A stretch of DNA of 64,000 nt from Agrypnia vestita (taxonomy: Eukaryota > Arthropoda > Insecta > Trichoptera > Phryganeidae): assembly GCA_016648135.1 (NCBI GenBank), contig JADDOH010023170.1:1-64000 (forward strand). The letters are read 5' to 3'. Below the pieces are notes generated by a model. It was not told the origin of the DNA. It ran no database searches and saw only the letters and a program-made list of their open reading frames with translations. How positions within the stretch are numbered: the first letter of the stretch is position 1; every line of letters begins with the position of its first letter. Positions 1 through 12,125 of the stretch are shown here, in pieces. Both the position numbers and the translations under genes were made by a program.

Positions 1-3000
1 TAATGACCAAACGCGATGAAATTTAAACATCATTTTCACAGTGTGCATATAGCACGGTCCATTGCTGGCAATGCGTTAAAAATATTCAAAATTTTTTGCG
101 GTCCTAGTTATAAATTTGCTGGTCCAATTGAGATAATTTGCGTTAAGTGTTTCTCACATATTTGAAGATTGTGACCATTCGCGATGAAATTTAAACTTCG
201 TTTTAACAGTGTTCATCGAGCACAGTCCATTGCTGCCAAGGCGTTAAAAAAATTCAAAATTTTTTGCGGTCCGAAAAAGAAATTTTCTGGTCCAAGTGAG
301 AAAAATTGCGTTATGTGTTTTTCACCTATTTGAAGATTGTGACCAAACGCGATGAAATTTAAACTTCATTTTCAGAGTGTGCATACAGCACGGTCCATTG
401 CTGGCAATACGTTAAAAAAATTCAAAAAATTTTTCGGTCCTAGTAAGAAATTTGCTGGTCCAACTGAGAAATTTTGCCTTATGTGTTTCTCACATATTTG
501 AAGATTGTGACCATAGGCGATGAAATTTAAACATCGTTTTAACAGTGTGTATCCAGCACAGTCCATTGCTGGCAAGGCGTTAAAAAAATTCAAAATTTTT
601 TGCGGTCCTAAAAAGAAATTTTCTGGTCCAAGTGAGAAAAATTGCGTTATGTGTTTTTCACCTATTTGAAGATTGTGACCAAACGCGATGAAATTTTAAT
701 TTCATTTTAACAGTGTGCATCCAGCACGGACCATTGCTGGCAATGCGATAAAAAAATTCAAAATCTTTGGGGGTCCTAGTAAGAAATTTTGTTGGTCCAA
801 GTGATGAAAAAAGTGCGTTATATGGTTTCTCACCATATTGGAAGATGTGACCATTCGCGATGAAATTGAAACTTCGTTAACAGTGTGCATCCAGCACGGT
901 CCATTGCTGGCAATGCGATAAAAAAATTCAAAATCTTTGGGGGCCCTAGTAAGAAATTTGCTGGTCCAACTGAGAAAATTTGCCTTATGTGTTTCTCACA
1001 TATTTGAAGATTGTGACCATAGGCGATGAAATTTTAATTTCATTTTAACAGTGTGCATCCAGCACGGACCATTGCTGGCAATGCGATAAAAAAATTCAAA
1101 ATCTTTGGGGGTCCTAGTAAGAAATTTGTTGGTCCAAGTGAGAAAAATTGCGTTATATGTTTCTCACATATTTGAAGATTGTGACCAAACGCGACGAAAT
1201 TTAAACTTCATTCTCACAGTGTGCATACAGCGCGGTCCATTGCTAGCAATGCAATAAAAAAATTTAAAAAATTTTGCGGTCCTAGTAAGAAATTTGCTGG
1301 TCCAAGCTACAATATTTGCGTTATGTGTTTCTCACATATTTGAAGATTTTGACCATAGGCGATGAAATTAAAACTTCCTTTTAACAGTGTGCATCCAGCA
1401 CGGTCCATTGCTGGCAATGCGTTAAAAATATTCAAAAAAATTTGCGGTCCTAGTAAGAAATTTGCTGGTCCAAGTGAGAAAATTTGCGTTAAGTGTTTCT
1501 CACATATTTGAAGATTGTGACCATTCGCGATGAAATTTAAACTTCGTTTTGACAGTGTGCATCCAGCACGGTCCATTGCTGGCAATGCAATAAAAAAAAT
1601 TTAAAAATTTTGCGGTCCTAGTTATAAATTTGCTGGTCCAAGTGAGAAAATTTGCGTTATGTGTTTCTCACATATTTGAAGATTATGACCAAACGCGATG
1701 AAATTTAAACATCATTTTCACAGTGTGCATATAGCACGGTCCATTGCTGGCAATGCGTTAAAAATATTCAAAATTTTTTGCGGTCCTAGTTATAAATTTG
1801 CTGGTCCAATTGAGATAATTTGCGTTAAGTGTTTCTCACATATTTGAAGATTGTGACCATTCGCGATGAAATTGAAACTTCGTTTTAACAGTGTTCATCC
1901 AGCACAGTCCATTGCTGGCAAGGCGTTAAAAAAATTCAAAATTTTTTGCGGTCCTAAAAAGAAATTTTCTGGTCCAAGTGAGAAAAATTGCGTTATGTGT
2001 TTCTCACCTATTTGAAGATTGTGACCAAACGCGATGAAATTTAAACTTCATTTTCAGAGTGTGCATACAGCACGGTCCATTGCTGGCAATACGTTAAAAA
2101 AATTCAAAAAATTTTTCGGTCCTAGTAAGAAATTTGCTGGTCCAACTGAGAAATTTTGCCTTATGTGTTTCTCACATATTTGAAGATTGTGACCATAGGC
2201 GATGAAATTTAAACATCGTTTTAACAGTGTGTATCCAGCACAGTCCATTGCTGGCAATGCGTTAAAAAAATTCAAAATTTTTTGCGGTCCTAGTAAGAAA
2301 TTTGTTGGTCCAAGTGAAAAAATTTGCGTTATGTGTTTCTCACATATTTGAAGATTGTGACCAAACGCCACGAAATTTAAACTTCATTCTCACAGTGTGC
2401 ATACAGCGCGGTCCATTGCTAGCAATGCAATAAAAAAAATTTTAAAAATTTGCGGTCCTAGTAAGAAATTTGCTGGTCCAAGCTACAATATTTGCGTTAT
2501 GTGTTTCTCACATATTTGAAGATTATGACCAAACGCGATGAAATTTTAATTTCATTTTAACAGTGTGCATCCAGCACGGTCCATTACTGGCAAGGCGTTA
2601 AAAAAATTCAAAATTTTTTGCGGTCCTAGTTATAGATTTGCTGGTCCAAGTGAGATAATTTGCGGTATGTGTTTCTCACATATTTGAAGATTATGACCAA
2701 ACGCGATGAAATTTCAACTTCATTTTCACAGTTTGCATATAGCATAGTCCATTGCTGGCAATGCGTTAAAAATATTCAAAAAAGTTTGCGGTCCTAGTAA
2801 GAAATTTGCTGGTCCAAGTGAGAAAATTTGCGTTAAGTGTTTCTCACATATTTGAAGATTGTGACCATTCGCGATGAAATTGAAACTTCGTTTTAACAGT
2901 GTTCATCCAGCACAGTCCATTGCTGGCAAGGCGTTAAAAAAATTCAAAATTTTTTGCGGTCCTAAAAAGAAATTTTCTGGTCCAAGTGAGAAAATTTGCG

Positions 3001-6000
3001 TTATGTGTTTCTCACCTATTTGAAGATTGTGACCAAACGCGATGAAATTTAAACTTCATTTTTAGAGTGTGCATACAGCACGGTCCATTGCTGGCAATGC
3101 GTTATAAAAATTCAATATTTTTTGCGGTCCTAGTAAGAAATTTGCTGGTCCAAGTGAGAAAATTTGCGTTAAGTGTTTCTCACATATTTAAAGATTGTGA
3201 CCAAACGCGATGAAATTTAAACTTCATTCTCACAGTGTGCATACAGCACGGTCCATAGCTGACAATGCGTTAAAAAAATTCAAAATCTTTGGGGGTCCTA
3301 GTAAGAAATTTGCTGGTTCAAGTGAGAATATTTGCGTTATGTGTTTCTCACATATTTGAAGATTGTGACCATACGCAATGAAATTTAAACTTCGTTTTGA
3401 CAGTGTGCATCCAGCACGGTCCATTGCTGGCAATGCAATAAAAAAATTTAAAAAATTTTGCGGTCCTAGTTATAAATTTGCTGGTCCAAGTGAGAAAATT
3501 TGCGTTATGTGTTTCTCACATATTTGAAGATTATGACCAAACGCGATGAAATTTAAACATCATTTTCACAGTGTGCATATAGCACGGTCCATTGCTGGCA
3601 ATGCGTTAAAAATATTCAAATTTTTTTGCGGTCCTAGTTATAAATTTGCTGGTCCAATTGAGATAATTTGCGTTAAGTGTTTCTCACATATTTGAAGATT
3701 GTGACCATTCGCGATGAAATTGAAACTTCGTTTTAACAGTGTTCATCGAGCACAGTCCATTGCTGCCAAGGCGTTAAAAAAATTCAAAATTTTTTGCGGT
3801 CCTAAAAAGAAATTTTCTGGTCCAAGTGAGAAAAATTGCGTTATGTGTTTTTCACCTATTTGAAGATTGTGACCAAACGCGATGAAATTTAAACTTCATT
3901 TTCAGAGTGTGCATACAGCACGGTCCATTGCTGGCAATACGATAAAAAAATTCAAAAAATTTTTCGGTCCTAGTAAGAAATTTGCTGGTCCAACTGAGAA
4001 ATTTTGCCTTATGTGTTTCTCACATATTTGAAGATTGTGACCATAGGCGATGAAATTTAAACATCGTTTTAACAGTGTGCATCCAGCACAGTCCATTGCT
4101 GGCAATGCGTTAAAAAAATTCAAAATTTTTTGCGGTCCTAGTAAGAAATTTGTTGGTCCAAGTGAAAAAATTTGCGTTATGTGTTTCTCACATATTTGAA
4201 GATTGTGACCAAACGCCACGAAATTTAAACTTCATTCTCACAGTGTGCAAACAGCGCGTTCCATTGCTGGCAATGCGTTAAAAAAATTCAAAATTTTTTG
4301 CGGTCCTAGTAAGAAATTTGTTGGTCCAAGTGAGAAAATTTGCGTTATATGTTTCTCACATATTTGAAGATTGTGACCAAACGCGACGAAATTTAAACTT
4401 CATTCTCACAGTGTGCATACAGCGCGGTCCATTGCTAGCAATGCAATAAAAAAATTTAAAAAATTTTGCGGTCCTAGTAAGAAATTTGCTGGTCCAAGCT
4501 ACAATATTTGCGTTATGTGTTTCTCACATATTTGAAGATTTTGACCATAGGCGATGAAATTAAAACTTCCTTTTAACAGTGTGCATCCAGCACGGTCCAT
4601 TGCTGGCAATGCGTTAAAAATATTCAAAAAAATTTGCGGTCCTAGTAAGAAATTTGCTGGTCCAAGTGAGAAAATTTGCGTTAAGTGTTTCTCACATATT
4701 TGAAGATTGTGACCATTCGCGATGAAATTTAAACTTCGTTTTGACAGTGTGCATCCAGCACGGTCCATTGCTGGCAATGCAATAAAAAAAATTTAAAAAT
4801 TTTGCGGTCCTAGTTATAAATTTGCTGGTCCAAGTGAGAAAATTTGCGTTATGTGTTTCTCACATATTTGAAGATTATGACCAAACGCGATGAAATTTAA
4901 ACATCATTTTCACAGTGTGCATATAGCACGGTCCATTGCTGGCAATGCGTTAAAAATATTCAAATTTTTTTGCGGTCCTAGTTATAAATTTGCTGGTCCA
5001 ATTGAGATAATTTGCGTTAAGTGTTTCTCACATATTTGAAGATTGTGACCATTCGCGATGAAATTGAAACTTCGTTTTAACAGTGTTCATCGAGCACAGT
5101 CCATTGCTGCCAAGGCGTTAAAAAAATTCAAAATTTTTTGCGGTCCTAAAAAGAAATTTTCTGGTCCAAGTGAGAAAAATTGCGTTATGTGTTTTTCACC
5201 TATTTGAAGATTGTGACCAAACGCGATGAAATTTAAACTTCATTTTCAGAGTGTGCATACAGCACGGTCCATTGCTGGCAATACGTTAAAAAAATTCAAA
5301 AAATTTTTCGGTCCTAGTAAGAAATTTGCTGGTCCAACTGAGAAATTTTGCCTTATGTGTTTCTCACATATTTGAAGATTGTGACCATAGGCGATGAAAT
5401 TTAAACATCGTTTTAACAGTGTGTATCCAGCACAGTCCATTGCTGGCAATGCGTTAAAAAAATTCAAAATTTTTTGCGGTCCTAGTAAGAAATTTGTTGG
5501 TCCAAGTGAAAAAATTTGCGTTATGTGTTTCTCACATATTTGAAGATTGTGACCAAACGCCACGAAATTTAAACTTCATTCTCACAGTGTGCATACAGCG
5601 CGGTCCATTGCTAGCAATGCAATAAAAAAAAATTTAAAAATTTGCGGTCCTAGTAAGAAATTTGCTGGTCCAAGCTACAATATTTGCGTTATGTGTTTCT
5701 CACATATTTGAAGATTTTGACCATAGGCGAAGAAATTTAAACTTCGTTTTAACAGTGTGCATCTAGCACGGTCCATTGCTAGCAAGGCGTTAAAAAAATT
5801 TAAAATTTTTTGCGGTCCTAGTTATAAATTTGCTGGTCCAAGTGCGATAAATTGCGTTATGTGTTTCTCACATATTTGTAGATTGTGACCAAACGCGATG
5901 AAATTTTAATTTCATTTTAACAGTGTGCATCCAGCACGGTCCATTACTGGCAAGGCGTTAAAAAAATTCAAAATTTTTTGCGGTCCTAGTTATAGATTTG

Positions 6001-7692
6001 CTGGTCCAAGTGAGATAATTTGCGTTATGTGTTTCTCACATATTTGAAGATTATGACCAAACGCGATGAAATTTTAATTTCATTTTACAGATTTGCTGGT
6101 CCAAGTGAGATAATTTGCGGTATGTGTTTCTCACATATTTGAAGATTATGACCAAACGCGATGAAATTTCAACTTCATTTTCACAGTTTGCATATAGCAT
6201 AGTCCATTGCTGGCAATGCGTTAAAAATATTCAAAAAAGTTTGCGGTCCTAGTAAGAAATTTGCTGGTCCAAGTGAGAAAATTTGCGTTAAGTGTTTCTC
6301 ACATATTTGAAGATTGTGACCATTCGCGATGAAATTGAAACTTCGTTTTAACAGTGTTCATCCAGCACAGTCCATTGCTGGCAAGGCGTTAAAAAAATTC
6401 AAAATTTTTTGCGGTCCTAAAAAGAAATTTTCTGGTCCAAGTGAGAAAATTTGCGTTATGTGTTTCTCACCTATTTGAAGATTGTGACCAAACGCGATGA
6501 AATTTAAACTTCATTTTTAGAGTGTGCATACAGCACGGTCCATTGCTGGCAATACGTTAAAAAAATTCAAAAATTTTTTCGGTCCTAGTAAGAAATTTCC
6601 TGGTCCAACTGAGAAATTTTGCCTTATGTGTTTCTCACATATTTGAAGATTGTGACCATAGGCGATGAAATTTAAACTTCGTTTTAACAGTCTGTATCCA
6701 GCACGGACCATTGCTGGCAATGCGTTAAAAAAATTCAAAATCTTTGGAGGTCCTAGTAAGAAATTTGCTGGTCCAAGTGAGAAAATTTGCGTTATGTGTT
6801 TCTCACATATTTGAAGATTGTGACCAAACGCGATGAAATTTTAATTTCATTTTAACAGTGTGCATCCAGCACGGACCATTGCTGGCAATGCGATAAAAAA
6901 ATTCAAAATCTTTGGGGGTCCTAGTAAGAAATTTGCTGGTCCAAGTGAGAAAATTTGCGTTCTGTGTTTCTCACATATTTGAAGATTGTGACCATACGCA
7001 ATGAAATTTAAACTTCGTTTTGACAGTGTGCATCCAGCACGGTCCATTGCTGGCAATGCAATAAAAAAATTAAAATAATTTTGCGGTCCTAGTAAGAAAT
7101 TTGCTGGTCCAAGTGAGAAAATTTGCGTTATGTGTTTCTCACATATTTGAAGATTTTGACCATAGGCGATGAAATTTAATCTTCGTTTTAACAGTGTGCA
7201 TCTAGCACGGTCCATTGCTGGCATGGCGTTAAAAAAATTCAAAATTTTTTGCGGTCCTAGTTAAAATTTGCTGGTCAAAGTGAGATAATTTGCGTTATGT
7301 GTTTCTCACATATTTGAAGATTATGACCAAACGCGATGAAATTTAAACTTCATTTTCACAGTGTGTATATAGAACGGTCCATTGCTGGCAATGCGTTAAA
7401 AATATTCAAAAAAATTTGCGGTCCTAGTAAGACATTTGCCGGTCCAAGTGAGAAAATTTGCGATATGTGTTTCTCACATTTTCGAAGATTGTGACCAAAC
7501 GCGATAAAATTTAAACGTTATTTTAACAGTGTGCATACAGCACGGTCCATTGCTGACAATGCGATAAAAAAATTCAACATTTTTTGCGGTCCTAGTAGGA
7601 TATTTTCCGGTCCTATTGAGAAAATTTGCGTTATGTGTTTCTCACATATTTGAAGGTTGTGACCAAACGCGATGAAATTTAAAGGTCATTTT
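1..7692. repeat. Satellite DNA array, ~168-bp monomer with higher-order blocks
   Basis: Head-to-tail repeats fill this stretch and run off the left edge. The recurring phrase GAAGATTGTGACCA sits at 164, 332, 500 and 668, so the monomer is 168 bp; about 46 copies are present. Other landmarks in each monomer are CCATTGCTGGCAATGCG and GCGGTCCTAG. Variants recur as blocks: the monomer with AAACATCATTTTCACAG starts near 1, 1683, 3532 and 4876, and other variant pairs are 1848 bp (11 monomers), 1344 bp (8) and 3192 bp (19) apart. The many minus-strand reading frames arise because 168 is divisible by three and the unit has one nearly stop-free frame; I do not call them genes. The array decays after about 7690. 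Confidence 0.97.
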
Positions 7693-7880
7693 AAAAAAAT
7701 ATGGTCAATTCACGATGGTCTTTGTCCACACGCATTTCTAGTATGAGAGTTTATACAGGATATATAATTTAATTCTGCCATCATGTTAAGGTAGATATCT
7801 TTATTATTCGATGTATAATCGCGCGAGATGTTTAAATTAATATCACCTAGTAGGTATTATTGTACTTGCACTTCTATAAT

Positions 7881-8129
7881 TTAAAAGTAATTGCCGCCAT
7901 TCTTCAAGAAACAAACAAACATTTGCGGGTGTGCTCTATAGAGGGAGATAATGTCAATTTTTTTGTTACGGTACTTGATTTGCAGGTGTAGGCAGTTTGT
8001 TCCATTTATTTTAATTTCTTCCTCGCACATAGTGTCACAATCGTCTTGAACGAACATCGGAATGCCACTGTTTTTGTTTATTTTATGTGTCGTAGCGATG
8101 TATTTGTATCCAGGTACATGATAGTTCAC
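7881..8129 (-). pseudogene. Non-LTR retrotransposon endonuclease-domain fragment
   Basis: An 82-residue open stretch reads like part of the apurinic-like endonuclease domain of LINEs: an NYHVPGYK start, a basic loop ending NKNSGIPMFVQDD, then an EEEIKINGTNCLHLQI strand and an ISLYRAHPQM segment. This order (xF.IpGY, K.GG/G.vyvk, YR.P) is typical of Crack/L2/Jockey-type elements. It has no catalytic centre, no reverse transcriptase next to it, and is cut on both sides, so it is a dead scrap at the edge of the satellite. The family assignment is by motif pattern only. Confidence 0.55.
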
Positions 8130-8195
8130 TTCACGGTTAGAGTGTTTCTGTTAAACACGATGCATGCCGGCTTTTTCGAAGCATTATTAATAGTT

Positions 8196-8690
8196 ACTAG
8201 CTGTGCCCGCGCGGCTTCGCACGCGTAGATTTTTAGAACAGTGTTTGGATCGTCATAGAACTTTCGCGAACCTTCTAGAACATTCTCCTTCCAGAACTTC
8301 CAAGAAATTCGAATGTACAGGAACCTTCTAGACACACTGACACATTCCGCCACTCAGTTTAAAACCTTATAGAACTTTCGGGAATTTTCTAGAACCTTCT
8401 CCTTCCAGAACTTTCTAGAGCAGGTTTTTCCGGAACCTTCTTGACTCACCGACACAGTCAGCGCACCTATTTTAAAACAATCTGAAGCATTTGCGGCCTT
8501 CCCATAACAAAACAATGTGCTGAAATGCACATTTTCGTCACCCACTCCCACCCATGCTCAGCCACCCCCACCAAACTCGCATATTCTCAATGGGACACCA
8601 AGGGCTATCCACCATATCCACCAGGGGGTCGTAGTATCTGGTTGCGAAGAAAACTTGGCGGATAGGGAAACGCGGGTTTCTTTATATATA
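8196..8690. repeat. Dispersed ~0.45-0.5-kb repeat, copy 1 (starts CTAGCTGTGCCCGCG)
   Basis: This stretch is strongly similar to 40738-41165 in the same orientation. Both begin with TAGCTGTG(C/G)..CGC followed by GGCTTCGCACGCGTAG, carry several TTCTAGAACNTTCT motifs and the phrase TTTTCCGGAACCTTCT, and end near an ACCAAG(G/A)GCTATCCACCA motif followed by TA-rich DNA. No coding frame persists between the copies. The opening motif is common in insect interspersed repeats; I cannot assign its class (SINE, LINE tail or MITE) from two copies. Confidence 0.75.
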
Positions 8691-8699
8691 TTGATTATA

Positions 8700-10436
8700 A
8701 ACTCGTTGATGTTTTTTCTATGCTCCTGATATTCATGTGAAGAATAATCGGGGTGTGATTTACGTTATTTTGATGGAGACGGTATTCACTGAAGCTCTTA
8801 AATATTTTTTCATCGATATAGTTTTTTTTGTCTAGTTCGTTGCATATGAATTCTGACATTTCTATTAGTAGTCGATTCTGTCCTTAGCGATTTTTAGCAT
8901 ATACCTATATATACCTCATATTTATTTGCGCCGTATGGTAACGTCAGTAATGACATTGTTAATTAGATTTTGATTATGGATTCCATATGTAAGTGGTTAC
9001 ATACTAAAATTATTATGGTTTCCTTTTAAATAAAATAAAATATATTTTTTTATCATCGGGAAAACTTCAATAGTTTCAGTGGCTCTCTCCTATCTGGCCT
9101 TAGATAACTATATAAATAAATACATTTTCTAAAATAAAACATTTAGAATAATGAAATCATGTTTTAATTTGCTGGTCCGTTGTGCTAAATATTTTTTATT
9201 TATTTTTAGTAAATTAATAACCAAGAACCTTACGTTCCACTTAATTATTTGATCATTCTGGTTAATGTAAATAAAACTATTAATAAAGGGATAGATACAA
9301 TTAGAGGTCAGTTAGAATTGTACAACATTCAAAATGAATAATTTAGTTTTCTTTCACCAACTGTCTCCATATTTGCATTTGTACCTATATTTATTCATTG
9401 TTGAATATTTCTTGAGAGATTGAGCAAGTAATAACTTAGAGATATGGACACGTTCATTGGTTACAAGATCACTGCTGCCTTCTTGTGTCTTTAATAATTT
9501 GGAATAAAAATTAAGTTTGTTACGGTATAATCTCATACAAGTTAAGACTAGAAAGGAGCAGTTTTAAGGTGTTTAGAAATTCGTGATATTTAGAAAATGT
9601 GGAGTGTAGCGCATCAAATTTGCCGAGCAATGTGCAATCTCTTGCATTGATAAATCCATGAGATATGGATTTCACTGGATTCCATATGGACAGCATTCAC
9701 TGTTAAAATCATGTGTCCATACATCAATCTCATGTGAGTCTGGGACGATCTGAAAATTTTCACTTATATAATGGAAAACAAAGATAATATTAATATATGT
9801 ACTTTACAACACTCAGAAGCATGGGGGCCACATGGGTGCGGTCAATTAGACTGTGGTCCCGGGGACTGGCATTTGAGGGGCCTGGACTGAATATGTATTA
9901 CAATTTTTAAATATATATTACAAAAAATCTTTTTTTAAACTTGTTGTTTTTTCGGTGGCACTCTTGTAGTGTATCCATCTCTGACCGACCATACATGCTA
10001 TGACCGAAAAATTATTGGATGCGGTACGGGACCGTCTTTTATTGTCATTGGTCATTGCTAATATCATGACAGATGTTTGAGGATGCAGACATTTTTGTTC
10101 AGTTGTACAAATTCACATGTTGATACCATTTTAGCGGAAGGTTTTAGTGAATTATTTTTAATTTGACAGATAAAATGTGCCAGATAAAAGTTTTGTGTTA
10201 ATATTTTTTAATATAAACATTATTTGTTTTTGTTTTCTTTCCAATAACCCACAATAATTCCCTCTAACTTATGAAAAATACTTTAAAAGAGAAAGGAATT
10301 TCCTAATAAGCAGCCATCCCTCTAACAACCTGACACTTCTGTCGTAACAGTCAGCACTCCAGATCTCAATGCCTGTACCTGAATACATCTCAATGAGATG
10401 CATAGATTATCTTAATTACATTGAGTAAGTATTAAG
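8700..10436. other. AT-rich spacer with nothing recognised
   Basis: Both strands were scanned. The open frames are short and resemble no family I know, and no tRNA-like or repeat-array structure stands out. Confidence 0.5.
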
Positions 10437-11257
10437 TAAGGTGGTCCATCCGATATGCCGGATTTAATCTTAATATGAAACATACGAAATTAGTATGTAT
10501 TTAATTGAGCAATTTTAACTAATTTATAAAGTAGAACTACCAAGAAATGAAGAGGCTGGCAGGTGACAGAGAGGAGTGGAGAAAGCGAGTGCTTGTTGCA
10601 GACCAATCCTAGGATTGCGACCCAAAAAAAAAAGTAGAAATGTTGAGATTAATTAAGGTTTTTGTCAAATGTCCGCCACGGCTGTTTTGGCATACCCTGA
10701 CCCATTTGATAAAATTTATGAAAATTGTTTGCAAGGCAGTTTGCAATAACGCGTTGGATTACTGTTTTCAGTTCAGCAATTGTTTGTGGTTTGCCAGCAG
10801 AGACAATGGAGTTTACAAAACCTCAGAGGAAAAAATCACATAAGGATGGAAGTCAAGGTCCTTAATGAAAATTCCTTGCAAACTTCTACTGCTAATGTTC
10901 AATTGTTGGTGTTTCTGGATATCTCATTGATACTTTCACTGACTGCAATATTTTCAGCCGACCGCACGCGGTTGTTCATAACCAAACCAGTTTCCTCGAT
11001 TTTTTAAATTAATCTACGAATGGTGGATTCATTAGTTTAAATATGAAAACCAAGAATTCCACAAACTTTTCGAAAGGTCTAAACAAAATCTTCGCCAAAT
11101 TTGCAGTGTTTTTAACAAAAAAAAATGTTTTTATATAATAGCATTCCATTTTTAATAACTTCAATGTCAGCAGATGAAAACACATTATGGTTGCCAAATA
11201 TAATATAAAAGACTTGTGGAATATTTAAATCTGGCGTATCCGATGGGCCACCCTATA
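10437..11257. mobile_element. Degenerate Tc1/mariner-superfamily (IS630-like) transposon
   Basis: The two ends are inverted repeats: the left end reads AAGGTGGTCCATCCGATATG and the right end, in reverse complement, reads TAGGGTGGCCCATCGGATAC, each followed by GCC(G/A)GATTTAA. The interior (10641-10797, minus strand) holds a transposase carboxyl-terminal scrap. At about 820 bp it is shorter than an autonomous element (about 1.3 kb or more), so it is an internally deleted, dead copy. The exact borders and the TA target duplication are uncertain by a few bases. Confidence 0.65.
10641..10797 (-). pseudogene. Transposase C-terminal fragment (DDE/Tc1-mariner type)
   Basis: On the minus strand the stretch reads GKPQTIAELKTVIQRVIANC followed by a NNFHKFYQMGQ segment. 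The KP.TI.ELK..I..vI pattern with a following CL.N..K.. helix is the usual end of Tc1/mariner-superfamily transposases, just before the Cys..GGH motif, which is decayed here. No upstream catalytic domain is readable. It lies inside the inverted-repeat element 10437-11257. Confidence 0.5.
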
Positions 11258-11259
11258 TA

Positions 11260-12123
11260 GATTATTTTACCAATAGAAATATTATACACTTACATTATTT
11301 TTTAAGTGACTCAAATAATTTGCATTTCTACACACTAAATATTATCTACGTACATATGTATTTTAAAATAATCTGTACATTTCACTACTTTGTACAATTT
11401 CGCTACTTTCTTGCTGTTTTTTGATAATGGCAGAGTGTGCATTATGTGCAACATCATTTTTGAACCTAGTCATTAACAAAATATGAATTGATTAATGGGA
11501 AGGCCATTCATTTTTGTTTAAATACAAATTTAAAATTAAACTCCTCCGTAATACCATTCCAGGCCCACCGCTTAGATGAAAGTTATCATTCGACTCAACA
11601 GTTGACACAACACTAATCAACATCTTACTAAATCTATTTATTTTGCTTTTATATTAAAAAAACAAACAATAACAACAAACCTTGGTGAAAACACAATAAA
11701 TATCTTCCCTAATCTAATCTAAGTCATAAAAAATCCACAAGTCAAGTGAGAAACTTAGTTCTGCAGTCTCATTCTGATTTTCACAGTAGTGACACACATT
11801 ATTAAAGAAAGCAGTCCAAGCGAGCTATCCATTATTATGTGCGCAATACTCGTATGCTCGCATTAATAATGAGTGCGAGTTTATTAAACAATATCTTAGT
11901 TCTCACCCAAGTGGACAAAGTAAATATAATTTATTAAGGATAAATTATAGAAGTCTCGCAGCGACGAAGCTATTTATATATGAGAAAAGTGGATGGAAGT
12001 CTCTTATTCAATGGCTCAGGCTTACACAACCTGTATGAGCTGGCTTAAGTGATCACTCTACACAATGCAACATTCACAATTCTATCGTAAGAACATTCAC
12101 ACATTATCAAATTTTTGAAGTTC
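11260..12123. other. AT-rich spacer with nothing recognised
   Basis: No long open frame, no recognised protein motif and no obvious repeat pair lies between the degenerate transposon and the mariner element. Confidence 0.45.
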
Positions 12124-12125
12124 TA

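Noticed and set aside
2054..5563. Repeated minus-strand frames of up to 131 codons in the satellite
   Set aside because: They follow from the 168-bp period and vary freely between monomers; no start context, promoter or conserved domain.
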